Shown: positions 17,152-24,706 of the stretch, piece after piece
How the letters are laid out: every line of letters begins with the position of its first letter
Numbering within the stretch: the stretch's first letter is position 1
Origin: Verrucomicrobiota bacterium
GTDB taxonomy: Bacteria > Verrucomicrobiota > Verrucomicrobiia > Limisphaerales > UBA8199
Direction: 5' to 3'
Assembly (NCBI GenBank): GCA_029974925.1
Contig: JARKQH010000057.1
Span: 1 to 34,949, forward strand
DNA length: 34,949 nucleotides
Notes under the pieces: generated by a model
What the model was told of the DNA's origin: nothing
What the model saw: the letters and a program-made list of their open reading frames with translations, nothing else
Database searches by the model: none
Translations under genes and position numbers: made by a program

Positions 17152-20100
17152 ATGCAGTTCTCGCCTGCCTTCTCGTTCGCTGTTTTCCGGCGTTTCCTCC
17201 CGCTTCTTCATGGCGGCTGTTCCGCGTCGCTCTGGCTGGCCCTCCTCCTGGCCATTCCCGGGCCGGCCGCCGCGCAGTCGGTGCCCTGGATTTTACCTTG
17301 GAATGACGCCACCCCCGCCGTGACCGACTTTTCGGCTTTCAACCCGCCCATCGGCACCAACTGGGTCGCCGTGGATGCCAATGGCCATTTTGTTGTCAAC
17401 GGCGCCCGAATCCGCTTCCTCGGCGTCAACTTCGCGGGCGACTCGCCCTTCATGCCCACCAATAACGCGGAGGGCGTCGCCGCGCGCCTGGCCAAGTTTG
17501 GAGTCAACAACGTGCGCTTCCATCACATGGACGCGCCGTGGGCCTACAACGGCGGAGTGCTGGCCTACACCAGTTCGCGCAGCACCAATTTCAACGCCGC
17601 CCAACTCGAACGGCTTCACTTCCTCATCGCGCGATTAAAGGCTCACGGGATTTATTCGGACATCAACCTGCTGGTCGGCCGCGAGTTCCGATCCCTGGAC
17701 GGCCTCGGCACCGAGATCACTTCCCTGGATTGGAAAGACCAGCACATCCTGGGGTATTTCTACGAGCCCGCCCTCGCCCTGCAAAAGGACTATGCCACCA
17801 AGCTCCTCGGCACCACCAACCGTTTCACCGGCCTGCCCCTGGCGCGCGACCCCGCGGTGGCCTTCGTTGAAATCATCAACGAAAACGGCATCATCCAGAA
17901 ATGGTTCGATGGCGCGCTGGATGCCCTGCCGGCGCGCTATGCCACCAACCTGCAGGCGCGCTGGAATTCGTGGCTGGCCGCCCGCTACAGCGACGATGCG
18001 ACGCTGCTCTCGGCCTGGAACGTGGTCAACCAGCCGCTCGGCACCAACGTCCTCCGCAACGGCGATTTCAGCAACGGCCTCACCTATTGGAACGCCGAAC
18101 AGCATGAAACCGCCCGCGCCGGGTTTACCCGCACCTTCGACTTCACCAACGGCCTGCCCTCCGCGCGCGTCATGGTGACCAACGCCGACTCGGTTTCCTG
18201 GCACATCCAGCTTAACCAGACGGGCATCAAGCTCACCTCCAACCAGACCTACACCGTTTCCTTCTGGGCCAAGTCCAGCCCCGCCACCAACGCCGATGCC
18301 TCAATCATGCGCGCCCACACCGACTGGGTCAACCTCGGCTCCTACCAAACCCTGAACCTCACCACCAACTGGCAGTTCTTCACCAACACCTTTCAGGCCC
18401 TCGCCACCGAAACCAACGCCCGCGTCAACTTCGGCTCCATGGGCAACAAACCCGCCACCTTCTGGTTTGCCGACGTCCGCTTCCAATCCGGCGGCCAGAT
18501 CGGAGTCCTGCCTCCGGGCGCCTCGCTGGCGGGCCGCACGGTGCCCAACCTGCGCTACTCGGGCGCCGGTTACACCGGCACCCGCGAGGCCCGGCGTGAC
18601 TGGCTCCGTTTCCTGCGGGACCTCGAGTACGCTTACTACGACGCCATGGTGGGCCATCTCCGCACCAACCTCGGCTACCCGGGGCTGGTCTTCGGCACCA
18701 TCATGGCCAACAGCCCGGCCACCGTCCAAAGCCGGCTCGACGTCATTGACGGCCATGCCTACTGGCAGCACCCGCAGTTCCCCGGCACGCCGTGGGATTC
18801 GGTCAACTGGTATGTCCCGAACATCTCGATGGTCAACACCCTCTCGGACAACAACACCCTGGCCGGCCTGGCCCGCCAGCGCATCAAAGGCAAGCCCTTC
18901 ACCGTCACCGAATACCAGCATCCCTCGCCCAACTACTACGGGGCCGAAGGGCCCCTCCTGCTCGCCGCCTATGGCGGACTTCAGGATTGGGATGGCCTCT
19001 GGCTCTTCGACTATGGTCACGGAAATCCCGTTTCGGGCGTCACCATGGGTTACGTGCGCGGCTTCTTCGAAATCGGCCAGCATCCCACCAAAATGGCAAA
19101 CCTGCTTCTCGCCGCGAACTTGTTCCGGCGCGGCGATGTCGCCCCCGCCGCCCAGGAATTCACGATGGCCCTCACGCCCGAGCGCGAGCTGGATTTGCTG
19201 CAAAACGCCCACGCTTGGGGCATCTTCAGCGCCAGCCAGTTGGGCGTGCCGGGCAAACTGGCCTTCGTCAGCCGCCTGTCCACCGCCGTGGGCCCCAACG
19301 CCCCCGGCCTCACCAACCCGCCCGCGGCGCCCGCCGGCAGCGTTCTCACCAGCGACACCGCCCAGCTCCGCTGGGACCTCAGCGTTTCAGGCCAGGGACG
19401 CGTCACGGTGGACACCCCGCGCACCAAGGCCCTCCTCGGCTATGCCGACAACCGCGCGGTGAACCTCGGCGGCATTACGCTCCAACCCAAGACCACCCGC
19501 CTCGGCTGGTGCACCCTCGGCCTCACTCTGACTCGAGGCGAAGTCTTCACCAACGACTGCAATGCCCTGCTGATTGCCACCGGCTGGTGGGAAAACACCG
19601 GCCAGGTTTGGAAAGACGCCAACAAGGATTCGGTTGGCAACCAGTGGGGCACCGCCCCGGTCCTCACCGAGGTGGTTCCGTTCACGCTCACCCTGCCTGT
19701 GGGCACCAACCACGTCCGCGTCTGGGCCCTCGACCCCCGCGGAGCCCGCACCACCCCCATCCCCGTCTTCGGCACCGCAGACTCGTCGGTTATCTCGGTG
19801 GATACCAATGCGGGGACCATCTGGTACGAAATCGAGGTCGCCCGCTGGATGGCAAGCTTCGACCTGTGGCGCGCCCGCTATTTCAACGCCGCCGAGCTGA
19901 GCGACCCCAACCTGAGCGGCGCCGCCGCCGCGCCTGATGGAGACCGGGTCGCCAATTTGTGGAAGTACTTCCTCGGCCTGCCGGGTCGCACATGGGCGCC
20001 CCCCGATGGCCTGCCTTGGGGATGCCTGCTCAACATCGGCAACGACCGTTACCTGGCCATGACCTATGCGCGGGATAAACTCGTCAACGACGTAACCTGC

Positions 20101-20262
20101 ACGGCCGAAGTCTCTTCCGACCTGATTACTTGGAACTCCGGCCCCCTCTGGACTCGGATCGAATCCGTCCGCGACCTCGGCCTCCTCGAAGAAATCACCG
20201 TTCGCGACTTGGCCGCCGTAGCCACCCAGTCCAACCGCTTCATGCGGCTGCGCCTGAACTGA
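17152..20262 (+). CDS. Large secreted clan GH-A-like glycoside hydrolase with inserted carbohydrate-binding module
   Basis: The 1036-residue protein has a signal peptide ending near AAA-QSVPW (41/42). A cellulase-like (beta/alpha)8 barrel begins with FLGVNFAGD and VNNVRFHHMD. The likely acid/base is Glu244 in EIINENG, and the likely nucleophile is Glu587 in FTVTEYQHPS, as in GH5-type enzymes. Between them, at ~296-446, lies a CBM4/9-like domain (NVLRNGDFSNGLTYWN to WFADVRFQSG), so the barrel is split by a binding module. A beta-sandwich region follows (~690-890). Residues ~900-1036 form a terminal module (DGDRVANLWKYFLGLPGR, CTAEVSSDLITWNSG, RFMRLRLN) typical of secreted verrucomicrobial proteins. 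The start at 17152 begins the signal sequence; upstream frame to 17065 does not. No Shine-Dalgarno is visible. The exact GH family and substrate are uncertain. Confidence 0.8.
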   Translation: MQFSPAFSFAVFRRFLPLLHGGCSASLWLALLLAIPGPAAAQSVPWILPWNDATPAVTDFSAFNPPIGTNWVAVDANGHFVVNGARIRFLGVNFAGDSPFMPTNNAEGVAARLAKFGVNNVRFHHMDAPWAYNGGVLAYTSSRSTNFNAAQLERLHFLIARLKAHGIYSDINLLVGREFRSLDGLGTEITSLDWKDQHILGYFYEPALALQKDYATKLLGTTNRFTGLPLARDPAVAFVEIINENGIIQKWFDGALDALPARYATNLQARWNSWLAARYSDDATLLSAWNVVNQPLGTNVLRNGDFSNGLTYWNAEQHETARAGFTRTFDFTNGLPSARVMVTNADSVSWHIQLNQTGIKLTSNQTYTVSFWAKSSPATNADASIMRAHTDWVNLGSYQTLNLTTNWQFFTNTFQALATETNARVNFGSMGNKPATFWFADVRFQSGGQIGVLPPGASLAGRTVPNLRYSGAGYTGTREARRDWLRFLRDLEYAYYDAMVGHLRTNLGYPGLVFGTIMANSPATVQSRLDVIDGHAYWQHPQFPGTPWDSVNWYVPNISMVNTLSDNNTLAGLARQRIKGKPFTVTEYQHPSPNYYGAEGPLLLAAYGGLQDWDGLWLFDYGHGNPVSGVTMGYVRGFFEIGQHPTKMANLLLAANLFRRGDVAPAAQEFTMALTPERELDLLQNAHAWGIFSASQLGVPGKLAFVSRLSTAVGPNAPGLTNPPAAPAGSVLTSDTAQLRWDLSVSGQGRVTVDTPRTKALLGYADNRAVNLGGITLQPKTTRLGWCTLGLTLTRGEVFTNDCNALLIATGWWENTGQVWKDANKDSVGNQWGTAPVLTEVVPFTLTLPVGTNHVRVWALDPRGARTTPIPVFGTADSSVISVDTNAGTIWYEIEVARWMASFDLWRARYFNAAELSDPNLSGAAAAPDGDRVANLWKYFLGLPGRTWAPPDGLPWGCLLNIGNDRYLAMTYARDKLVNDVTCTAEVSSDLITWNSGPLWTRIESVRDLGLLEEITVRDLAAVATQSNRFMRLRLN

Positions 20263-20343
20263 GGCGTCGTTCAAGTTCTACCCGGCCTTGAATGGGGTCG
20301 GAGTTGGGGTCGGATAAAACCTTGGTTTTGGCATTGGATACGC

Positions 20344-20373
20344 TTGACACCCCAAGCCGTTGCGTCTTATAAA
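20344..20373 (+). promoter_or_regulatory. sigma70-type promoter of nrdR
   Basis: A perfect -35 TTGACA (20344-20349) is followed after 18 bases by TATAAA (20368-20373), or after 17 by the overlapping TTATAA. The predicted start of transcription near 20380 leaves a leader of ~22 bases before ATG 20402. This also argues against the in-frame start at 20360, which lies inside the promoter. Confidence 0.75.
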
Positions 20374-20379
20374 GGGCGT

Positions 20380-20396
20380 GGCCACAATATGTGGCC
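20380..20396. promoter_or_regulatory. Dyad at the transcription start of nrdR, possible autoregulatory site
   Basis: GGCCACA-ATA-TGTGGCC is a seven-base-arm inverted repeat that begins at the predicted transcription start and ends five bases before ATG 20402. Its core CCACAATATGTGG partly resembles the NrdR-box pattern (about 11 of 16 positions of acaCwAtATaTwGtgt, compared from memory). It could bind NrdR itself, or act as a leader hairpin. Only one copy was found, whereas known NrdR sites usually occur in pairs. Confidence 0.5.
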
Positions 20397-20401
20397 TCGC
20401 T

Positions 20402-20857
20402 ATGCGATGTCCTAAATGCGGCTGCCAGGATGATAAGGTCATTGATTCTCGCGCCTCTCGCGAAGGCGCGACCATCCGTCGTCGCCGTCAATGTATCGCT
20501 TGCGGTTATCGCTACACCACCTACGAAGAAATCGAGCGCGCCGGGCTCGTCGTCCTCAAACGCGACGGACGCCGCGAGGAATTCTCGAAAGAAAAACTGC
20601 TCTCCGGATTGCGCAAAGCCTGCCAGAAACGGCCCATCAGCCCGAAGGTGATCGAGGACATGGTCGAGCGGATCGTCAACGAGATTACGGACCAGTACGA
20701 GCGGGAAGTTCCGGCCGAGGTCATCGGGAAATTGGTGATGGATGGGTTGCGCTCGCTCGACCAGGTCGCCTACGTGAGGTTTGCGAGCGTTTACCGGAGG
20801 TTTCAGGAGGCGACCGACTTTGTGCAGGAGGTCAAGAAACTGGAAGGCAAGGTATGA
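20402..20857 (+). CDS. nrdR: Transcriptional repressor NrdR
   Basis: NrdR senses ATP/dATP and represses ribonucleotide reductase genes. The 151-residue protein has the zinc ribbon with Cys3, Cys6, Cys31 and Cys34 (MRCPKCG and CIACGYRYTT), the linker IDSRASREGATIRRRR, and the ATP-cone domain from ~49 on (VVLKRDGRREEFSKEKLLSG to VAYVRFASVYRRF). ATG 20402 is chosen because the family starts exactly MRCPKCG and the promoter lies just upstream. There is no Shine-Dalgarno in the 22-base leader; a dyad occupies it instead. The stop overlaps the start of the next gene (ATGA at 20854), implying translational coupling. No ribonucleotide reductase gene is in the window. Confidence 0.97.
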   Translation: MRCPKCGCQDDKVIDSRASREGATIRRRRQCIACGYRYTTYEEIERAGLVVLKRDGRREEFSKEKLLSGLRKACQKRPISPKVIEDMVERIVNEITDQYEREVPAEVIGKLVMDGLRSLDQVAYVRFASVYRRFQEATDFVQEVKKLEGKV

Positions 20858-21408
20858 TTTTACTCGCGCAAAATTGCTTGGTTTTCGAGACGCCCGACGG
20901 CGGGGTGCCCTTCACGCCCGACATGATTTCCGTCGAGGTCAGCGGTCAGGACGACCACGGCTTCGGGCCGGAGTTCATCGAGCAGGCGGCCAGCGCGGTG
21001 TTCCATTACTTCAAGCATGACCAGGGCCGCCTGAGCATCACCATTGCCGAATTTGCCGAGGCGATGGAAAAAGTGCTGGCAGGCTTCAGCCCCGCTCCCC
21101 CGACGCCTTCCAACGCGGCCGCCTCGCCCGAGGTGCGCGAATCCGACCTCCGGCAAATTGCCCGGGAATCGGGCGGCGGTTTCGAGCTGGTCTTCTTCCC
21201 GCGGCTCCGCCACGAGCTGCGGCAGCAGTTGTCCCTCGCCCCTCGCGTGCTGCGATTTCGCGGTTTGCGCGGTTGCGTCAAGGACCTCCTGGGTGCGCGC
21301 CGCTGGACGCCCAAGTGCCGGGCCCTGCAGGACCAGATTGTGTGTTTTCTGCGCGAATGCCTCAGCGCCGAGCCGAGGCAAACCGGATTCGCGCTGGTGG
21401 TCGAATAG
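20854..21408 (+). CDS. Unrecognised two-domain protein translationally coupled to nrdR
   Basis: I do not recognise this 184-residue protein. Its ATG overlaps the nrdR stop as ATGA, so it should be translated from the same message. Residues 1-78 form one predicted alpha/beta domain (ILLAQNCLVFETPDGGVPF, then two helices around 39-54 and 64-77). Residues 79-92 are a Pro/Ala/Ser linker. Residues 93-184 form a second, basic domain with Leu/Arg-rich helices and four of the five Cys (141, 155, 164, 169). The helix-SITIAEF-helix end of the first domain has a spacing that loosely recalls the end of an ATP-cone, but the nucleotide-binding lysine and GR motif are missing. No signal peptide or membrane helix is present. 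Context suggests a partner in nucleotide-pool control or an unrelated housekeeping role. Confidence 0.8.
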   Translation: MILLAQNCLVFETPDGGVPFTPDMISVEVSGQDDHGFGPEFIEQAASAVFHYFKHDQGRLSITIAEFAEAMEKVLAGFSPAPPTPSNAAASPEVRESDLRQIARESGGGFELVFFPRLRHELRQQLSLAPRVLRFRGLRGCVKDLLGARRWTPKCRALQDQIVCFLRECLSAEPRQTGFALVVE

Positions 21409-21432
21409 AACGACAGTCCGCGCCCCGATTCC

Positions 21433-22905
21433 TCAGGGTTCCTTCCCGTTTTTTTCCGCCTTTTTTGCCGCCTGCCGCGGCCAGTGTTCGGATTCCGTGC
21501 GGGCGGTCTCCAGTCGGGCCGCGATGCGCTGAACCACCTCGGGATGCTGCTCCGCCACGTTCTTGGATTCGCCCACATCCTCCGCCAGATTGTAGAGCTC
21601 GAGGGGGCCGTCCGGTTTCAGTCGCAAGCCCTTCCAGTGGTTCAGGCGCGCGGCTTGTTGAAAACCGCGCTCATGGAATTCCCAATAGAAGAAGTCATGC
21701 CGGTTGGTTTGCGGCAGGCCCAGCAGCGTGGGCAGGAATGAAATGCCATCCAGCTCCTTCGGAGTTTTGGCGCCGCCCAGCTCGGCCGCCGTCGGCAGAA
21801 AATCCCAGAAAGCCGCCGGCAGGTCCGACACCGTGCCCGCAGGCACCGTTCCCGGCCACCGCACCAGCAACGGCACCCGGATGCCCCCTTCGTACAAATC
21901 CCGCTTGATGCCCCGCAACGGGCCTGCGCTCTGAAAGAACTTCGGGTCCACGCCCCCCTCCCGATGCGGGCCGTTGTCGCTGCTGAAAAACACGACGGTG
22001 TTGGAATCAATCTTGAGCGCCGCCAGGCGGTCCAGAATCTGGCCGACATCCTTGTCGAGCCGGGTGATCATGGCGGCTTTGTTCCGTTCGGCCTGCGGCC
22101 ACGCTTCCTTCGAGTACGGCGCGTCGGAGGGGACCTGCATGCCGTTGCCGGAGCGCCGGCCTTCCTCGTTGTTCGCGTGGGGGATGGTGTAGGACAGGAA
22201 CAGAAAGAACGGCCGGTGCTGGTTGGCCGGTTCGGGCTTGTTGATCCGAATGAAGTTCAAGGCGGCCTTGGTGAAAAGGTCGTGACTGTAGGATTGGTTC
22301 AGGCCGCGCTCATTCTCCGGGAAGGACATCCGGTCGTTGTAGCCGGTGCGGTCATCATACCGCCACAAGTAAGTCGGGTAATAATCATGGGCGTGGGTTT
22401 GGTCGAGATAGCCCAGAAATTCGTCAAACCCCTTGCTCTGCGGCACCCCGCTTGTGCCCTCATTGCCCAACCCCCATTTCCCAATCAGGCCGGTGCGATA
22501 CCCCGCCGCTTTCAACAATTCCGTCACCGTCCGGTCCTCGGTTCTCAATGGCACCTTGGCGTTGCCGCGAATCCGGGCGTGACCGGTATGCAGGCCCGTC
22601 ATGAGGGCGCACCGCGAAGGCGCGCAAACCGTGCTCCCGGCATAGAACTGGGTGAAGCGCATCCCCTCGGCTGCCATCCGGTCCAGGTTTGGCGTTTTGA
22701 TCCGCGTCTGGCCGTAGCAGCCCAGATCGCCGTAGCCAAGGTCGTCAGCCAGAATCAAAATGATATTGGGTCGGCCCGACGCCGGCGTCGCCGCCGGACG
22801 GCGGTCGGCCGGACCTTCCGTTCGGGCTGCGCCAACGGCACAGAACGTTCCAAGCAGTCCAGCCACCGCGGCCAGGGCCAGCGTCATCTTTCGCATTCGG
22901 TTCAT
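21433..22905 (-). CDS. Exported type I (formylglycine) sulfatase, arylsulfatase-like
   Basis: The 490-residue protein has a signal peptide (KMTLALAAVAGLLGTFCAVGAA). The sulfatase fold begins NIILILADDLGYGDLGCYG, with metal ligands Asp53/Asp54. The active-site motif CAPSR at 94-98 carries the Cys converted to formylglycine, followed by ALMTGLHTGH. Further conserved parts are GKWGLG, FLSYTIPHAN and FFSSDNGPHREGG with the Asp-Asn metal pair. These enzymes remove sulfate esters from glycans or small molecules. Start 22905 is preferred over 22917 and 23061 because GGAG lies four bases before it and the signal peptide follows directly. The last ~15 residues are Lys-rich. No maturation enzyme is in the window. 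It is divergent from the coiled-coil gene. Confidence 0.94.
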   Translation of the reverse strand: MNRMRKMTLALAAVAGLLGTFCAVGAARTEGPADRRPAATPASGRPNIILILADDLGYGDLGCYGQTRIKTPNLDRMAAEGMRFTQFYAGSTVCAPSRCALMTGLHTGHARIRGNAKVPLRTEDRTVTELLKAAGYRTGLIGKWGLGNEGTSGVPQSKGFDEFLGYLDQTHAHDYYPTYLWRYDDRTGYNDRMSFPENERGLNQSYSHDLFTKAALNFIRINKPEPANQHRPFFLFLSYTIPHANNEEGRRSGNGMQVPSDAPYSKEAWPQAERNKAAMITRLDKDVGQILDRLAALKIDSNTVVFFSSDNGPHREGGVDPKFFQSAGPLRGIKRDLYEGGIRVPLLVRWPGTVPAGTVSDLPAAFWDFLPTAAELGGAKTPKELDGISFLPTLLGLPQTNRHDFFYWEFHERGFQQAARLNHWKGLRLKPDGPLELYNLAEDVGESKNVAEQHPEVVQRIAARLETARTESEHWPRQAAKKAEKNGKEP

Positions 22906-23015
22906 CTCACTCCGCATTGTTGGCTTTTCGCCGCTCATTTCCAGCCTAATGTTACGGGCCAAGGCTGGCGCTTTTGCCATTGCTTTTGCCTTGGTTCCGG
23001 GCAAGTTGATGGAAA

Positions 23016-23708
23016 ATGCCAGAGCAACCCGAAACCGGCATGGAAATGCCGGAACAGACACAAGACCCGAATCCGTCGCAGGGGGGAGCCCGCACGGGCC
23101 GCAGCCGCGGCCGGCGGGGGCGTGGCCGGCGGGGCGGGGGCAGACCCAGGACGAGCTCCCAAGCAGCAGCGCCGCCGGAAGCCGCCCAAGAGGCGCCGCG
23201 CGCCGCCTCGGCCGCGGAAGTCGAGGCCCCTGCTGCGGAATCAGCAGCTCCGCCAGACACCGATCGGACCGAAACCGCCCCGCCCGCCGCCGAAATGCCG
23301 GAACCGACCACGCCGGTCGAGGATGAGGAAGTCCAGCGGGAGACTTTGCCGCCGCCCGTGGCGGAAACGCCTGCTCCGCCTCCCGCCCCGCCGGCGTCGC
23401 CGCCCCGCCGCGAGCATTATCCCCACCGCCGCGAACCTTACCCGCCCCGCCGCGACCGCGACTACCCGCCGCCGCCGCCGCGGCGGCCGGCCGACCCGAT
23501 GGCAGTCCGCGAAGCCATTGAGGAGGTCACCCACATCGTGGACACTTTGCGCGAGACCCTTGACGACATGGAGGAAGTGCTCGAGACCCTCGAGCTGGCC
23601 GAACGGCAAAAGACGGCGGATGAGCAGGAAATCGAAAACCTCCGGCGCGCCTTGCGCCCGCTCCAACGGCCTCGCGACGGGGGCGGCGGTCAGGGGCCGC
23701 GACGCTGA
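23016..23708 (+). CDS. RG-rich, proline-rich protein with C-terminal coiled coil
   Basis: This 230-residue protein has no recognised enzymatic domain. Residues 1-45 are MPEQ-repeat and Arg/Gly-rich (RGRRGRGRRGGG), as in RNA-binding tails. Residues 46-125 are Ala/Pro/Glu-rich and disordered. Residues ~128-160 repeat Tyr-Pro and Arg-Arg (HYPHRREPYPPRRDRDYPP). Residues ~163-220 form an acidic coiled coil (EAIEEVTHIVDTLRETLDD to EIENLRRALRPL). It begins 110 bases from the divergent sulfatase and ends 16 bases before the start chosen for the SMUG1-like gene. Composition is biased, but the coiled coil and the clean stop support a real gene. A nucleic-acid-associated scaffold role is only inference. 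ATG at 23046 is an alternative start. Confidence 0.72.
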   Translation: MPEQPETGMEMPEQTQDPNPSQGGARTGRSRGRRGRGRRGGGRPRTSSQAAAPPEAAQEAPRAASAAEVEAPAAESAAPPDTDRTETAPPAAEMPEPTTPVEDEEVQRETLPPPVAETPAPPPAPPASPPRREHYPHRREPYPPRRDRDYPPPPPRRPADPMAVREAIEEVTHIVDTLRETLDDMEEVLETLELAERQKTADEQEIENLRRALRPLQRPRDGGGGQGPRR

Positions 23709-23724
23709 CCCGGCCCGGGCCCTG

Positions 23725-24426
23725 GTGCTCGCCGCCCGGAGGCTGCGGCAGCGGGTGGCGCGACTCCAATTTGCTCCGCCGGTCTGGTGCGTCTATAACC
23801 CGCTCGACTACGCCTGGGCCTCACACGAGCTTTACCTTCGCCGCTACGGTTGCGGACGGCGGCGCGTCGTGTTTCTCGGAATGAACCCGGGCCCCTTCGG
23901 CATGGCGCAGACGGGCGTCCCGTTTGGCGAGGTCCGCGCCGTGCGTGACTGGCTCGGGATCGAAGCCCCGGTCCGCAAACCGCCCCTGGAACATCCCCGC
24001 CGCCCCGTCCTGGGCTTCGACTGCCTCCGAACCGAGGTCAGCGGACAACGGCTCTGGGGCCTGTTTGCCTCACGGTTTGGCACGCCGAACGAGTTTTTTC
24101 GCAACCACCTCGTCGTCAATTACTGCCCGCTGGCTTTCCTCGAGTCTTCCGGCCGGAACCGCACCCCGGACAAGCTCCCGTCCGCGGAAAAAGCGGCGCT
24201 GACGGCGGCTTGCGACGAGCATTTGCGGCGCGTGGTCGAAATCCTCCAACCGGAATGGCTGATTGGCATCGGTGACTTTGCCTGGCGTCAGGCCCTCGTG
24301 CTTTTCTCGAAGACCGGACCCCGGCTCGGCAGAATTCTCCATCCCAGCCCGGCCAACCCCGCCGCAAACCGGGACTGGGCGGCGCAGGCCACCCGTCAAC
24401 TGCAGGAGCTTGGCGTCTGGTCCTGA
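23725..24426 (+). CDS. SMUG1-type single-strand-selective uracil-DNA glycosylase
   Basis: SMUG1 enzymes excise uracil and oxidised pyrimidines from DNA. The ~233-residue protein shows YNPLDYAW near the start, the family's motif 1 GMNPGPFGMAQTGVPFGE at 52-69 (with Asn54), VRDWLGI, GFDCLRTEVSGQRLWGLF, and motif 2 HPSPAN with His206 at the catalytic position. Length and motif order fit the family, which is patchily distributed in bacteria. The start is uncertain: no ATG lies close to the homology. GTG 23725 gives a protein beginning at LAARRLRQRV; ATG 23620 is in frame but would overlap the coiled-coil gene by 89 bases. No good Shine-Dalgarno supports either, and translation may depend on the upstream gene. 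Confidence 0.93.
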   Translation: MLAARRLRQRVARLQFAPPVWCVYNPLDYAWASHELYLRRYGCGRRRVVFLGMNPGPFGMAQTGVPFGEVRAVRDWLGIEAPVRKPPLEHPRRPVLGFDCLRTEVSGQRLWGLFASRFGTPNEFFRNHLVVNYCPLAFLESSGRNRTPDKLPSAEKAALTAACDEHLRRVVEILQPEWLIGIGDFAWRQALVLFSKTGPRLGRILHPSPANPAANRDWAAQATRQLQELGVWS

Positions 24427-24427
24427 T

Positions 24428-24508
24428 CCCGGCATCTCCCGGTGTCCCGGCAGAATTTCCCGGCACCTCGGGAACCCCTCCCGGCGTTCCGGGAAAACTT
24501 CCCGGAAC
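24428..24508. repeat. Cluster of CCCGG/TTCCCGG repeats with a perfect 10-base hairpin
   Basis: Immediately after the glycosylase stop, CCCGG recurs at 24428, 24438, 24446, 24459, 24480 and 24501, mostly as TCCCGG or TTCCCGG. A perfect inverted repeat ends the cluster: GTTCCGGGAA (24486-24495), loop AAC, TTCCCGGAAC (24499-24508). A smaller TTCCCG/CGGGAA pair lies at ~24457-24474. It looks like a degenerate repeat family, possibly also acting as the transcript end of the glycosylase gene. Confidence 0.55.
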
Positions 24509-24528
24509 CTTGGGAAAATCCTCCCTAT

Positions 24529-24570
24529 AGAAGAGAGAGAAGAGATAAGAGGAGGGGAGGGGAAAGAAGG
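24529..24570 (+). repeat. Polypurine tract
   Basis: Forty-two bases on the plus strand are purine except one T at 24546 (AAGAGAGAGAAGAGA first, then a run of A and G). The tract follows a CTCCC pyrimidine stretch and lies in the non-coding gap between the glycosylase and the beta-helix gene. No open reading frame of recognised content covers it. Confidence 0.6.
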
Positions 24571-24667
24571 CTCCCGGAGTCCCGGCGTGCCGGCGGTGGG
24601 GGCCGGTAGCCGGCCTCCCCCTTCCCCCCCACCCCATGCAAAAGTCAGGGTGTCCAATCCTCAACCC

Positions 24668-24706
24668 AAAGCCGGAGGAATGGAATGGGGCCGTGGCCGG
24701 CTTTTT
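24668..24706 (+). terminator. Weak intrinsic terminator candidate ahead of the beta-helix stop
   Basis: Eight-base arms AAAGCCGG (24668-24675) and CCGGCTTT (24697-24704) enclose a 21-base loop, and the T run continues to 24706. It faces plus-strand transcripts leaving the glycosylase gene and overlaps the minus-strand stop codon. The long loop lowers confidence. Confidence 0.35.

Noticed and set aside
21964-23700. Long plus-strand open frame that runs into the SMUG1-like gene
   Set aside because: It is antisense to a clear sulfatase and then out of frame through the coiled-coil gene. Only the part after ~23700 shows family motifs, so the upstream portion is a GC-driven shadow.
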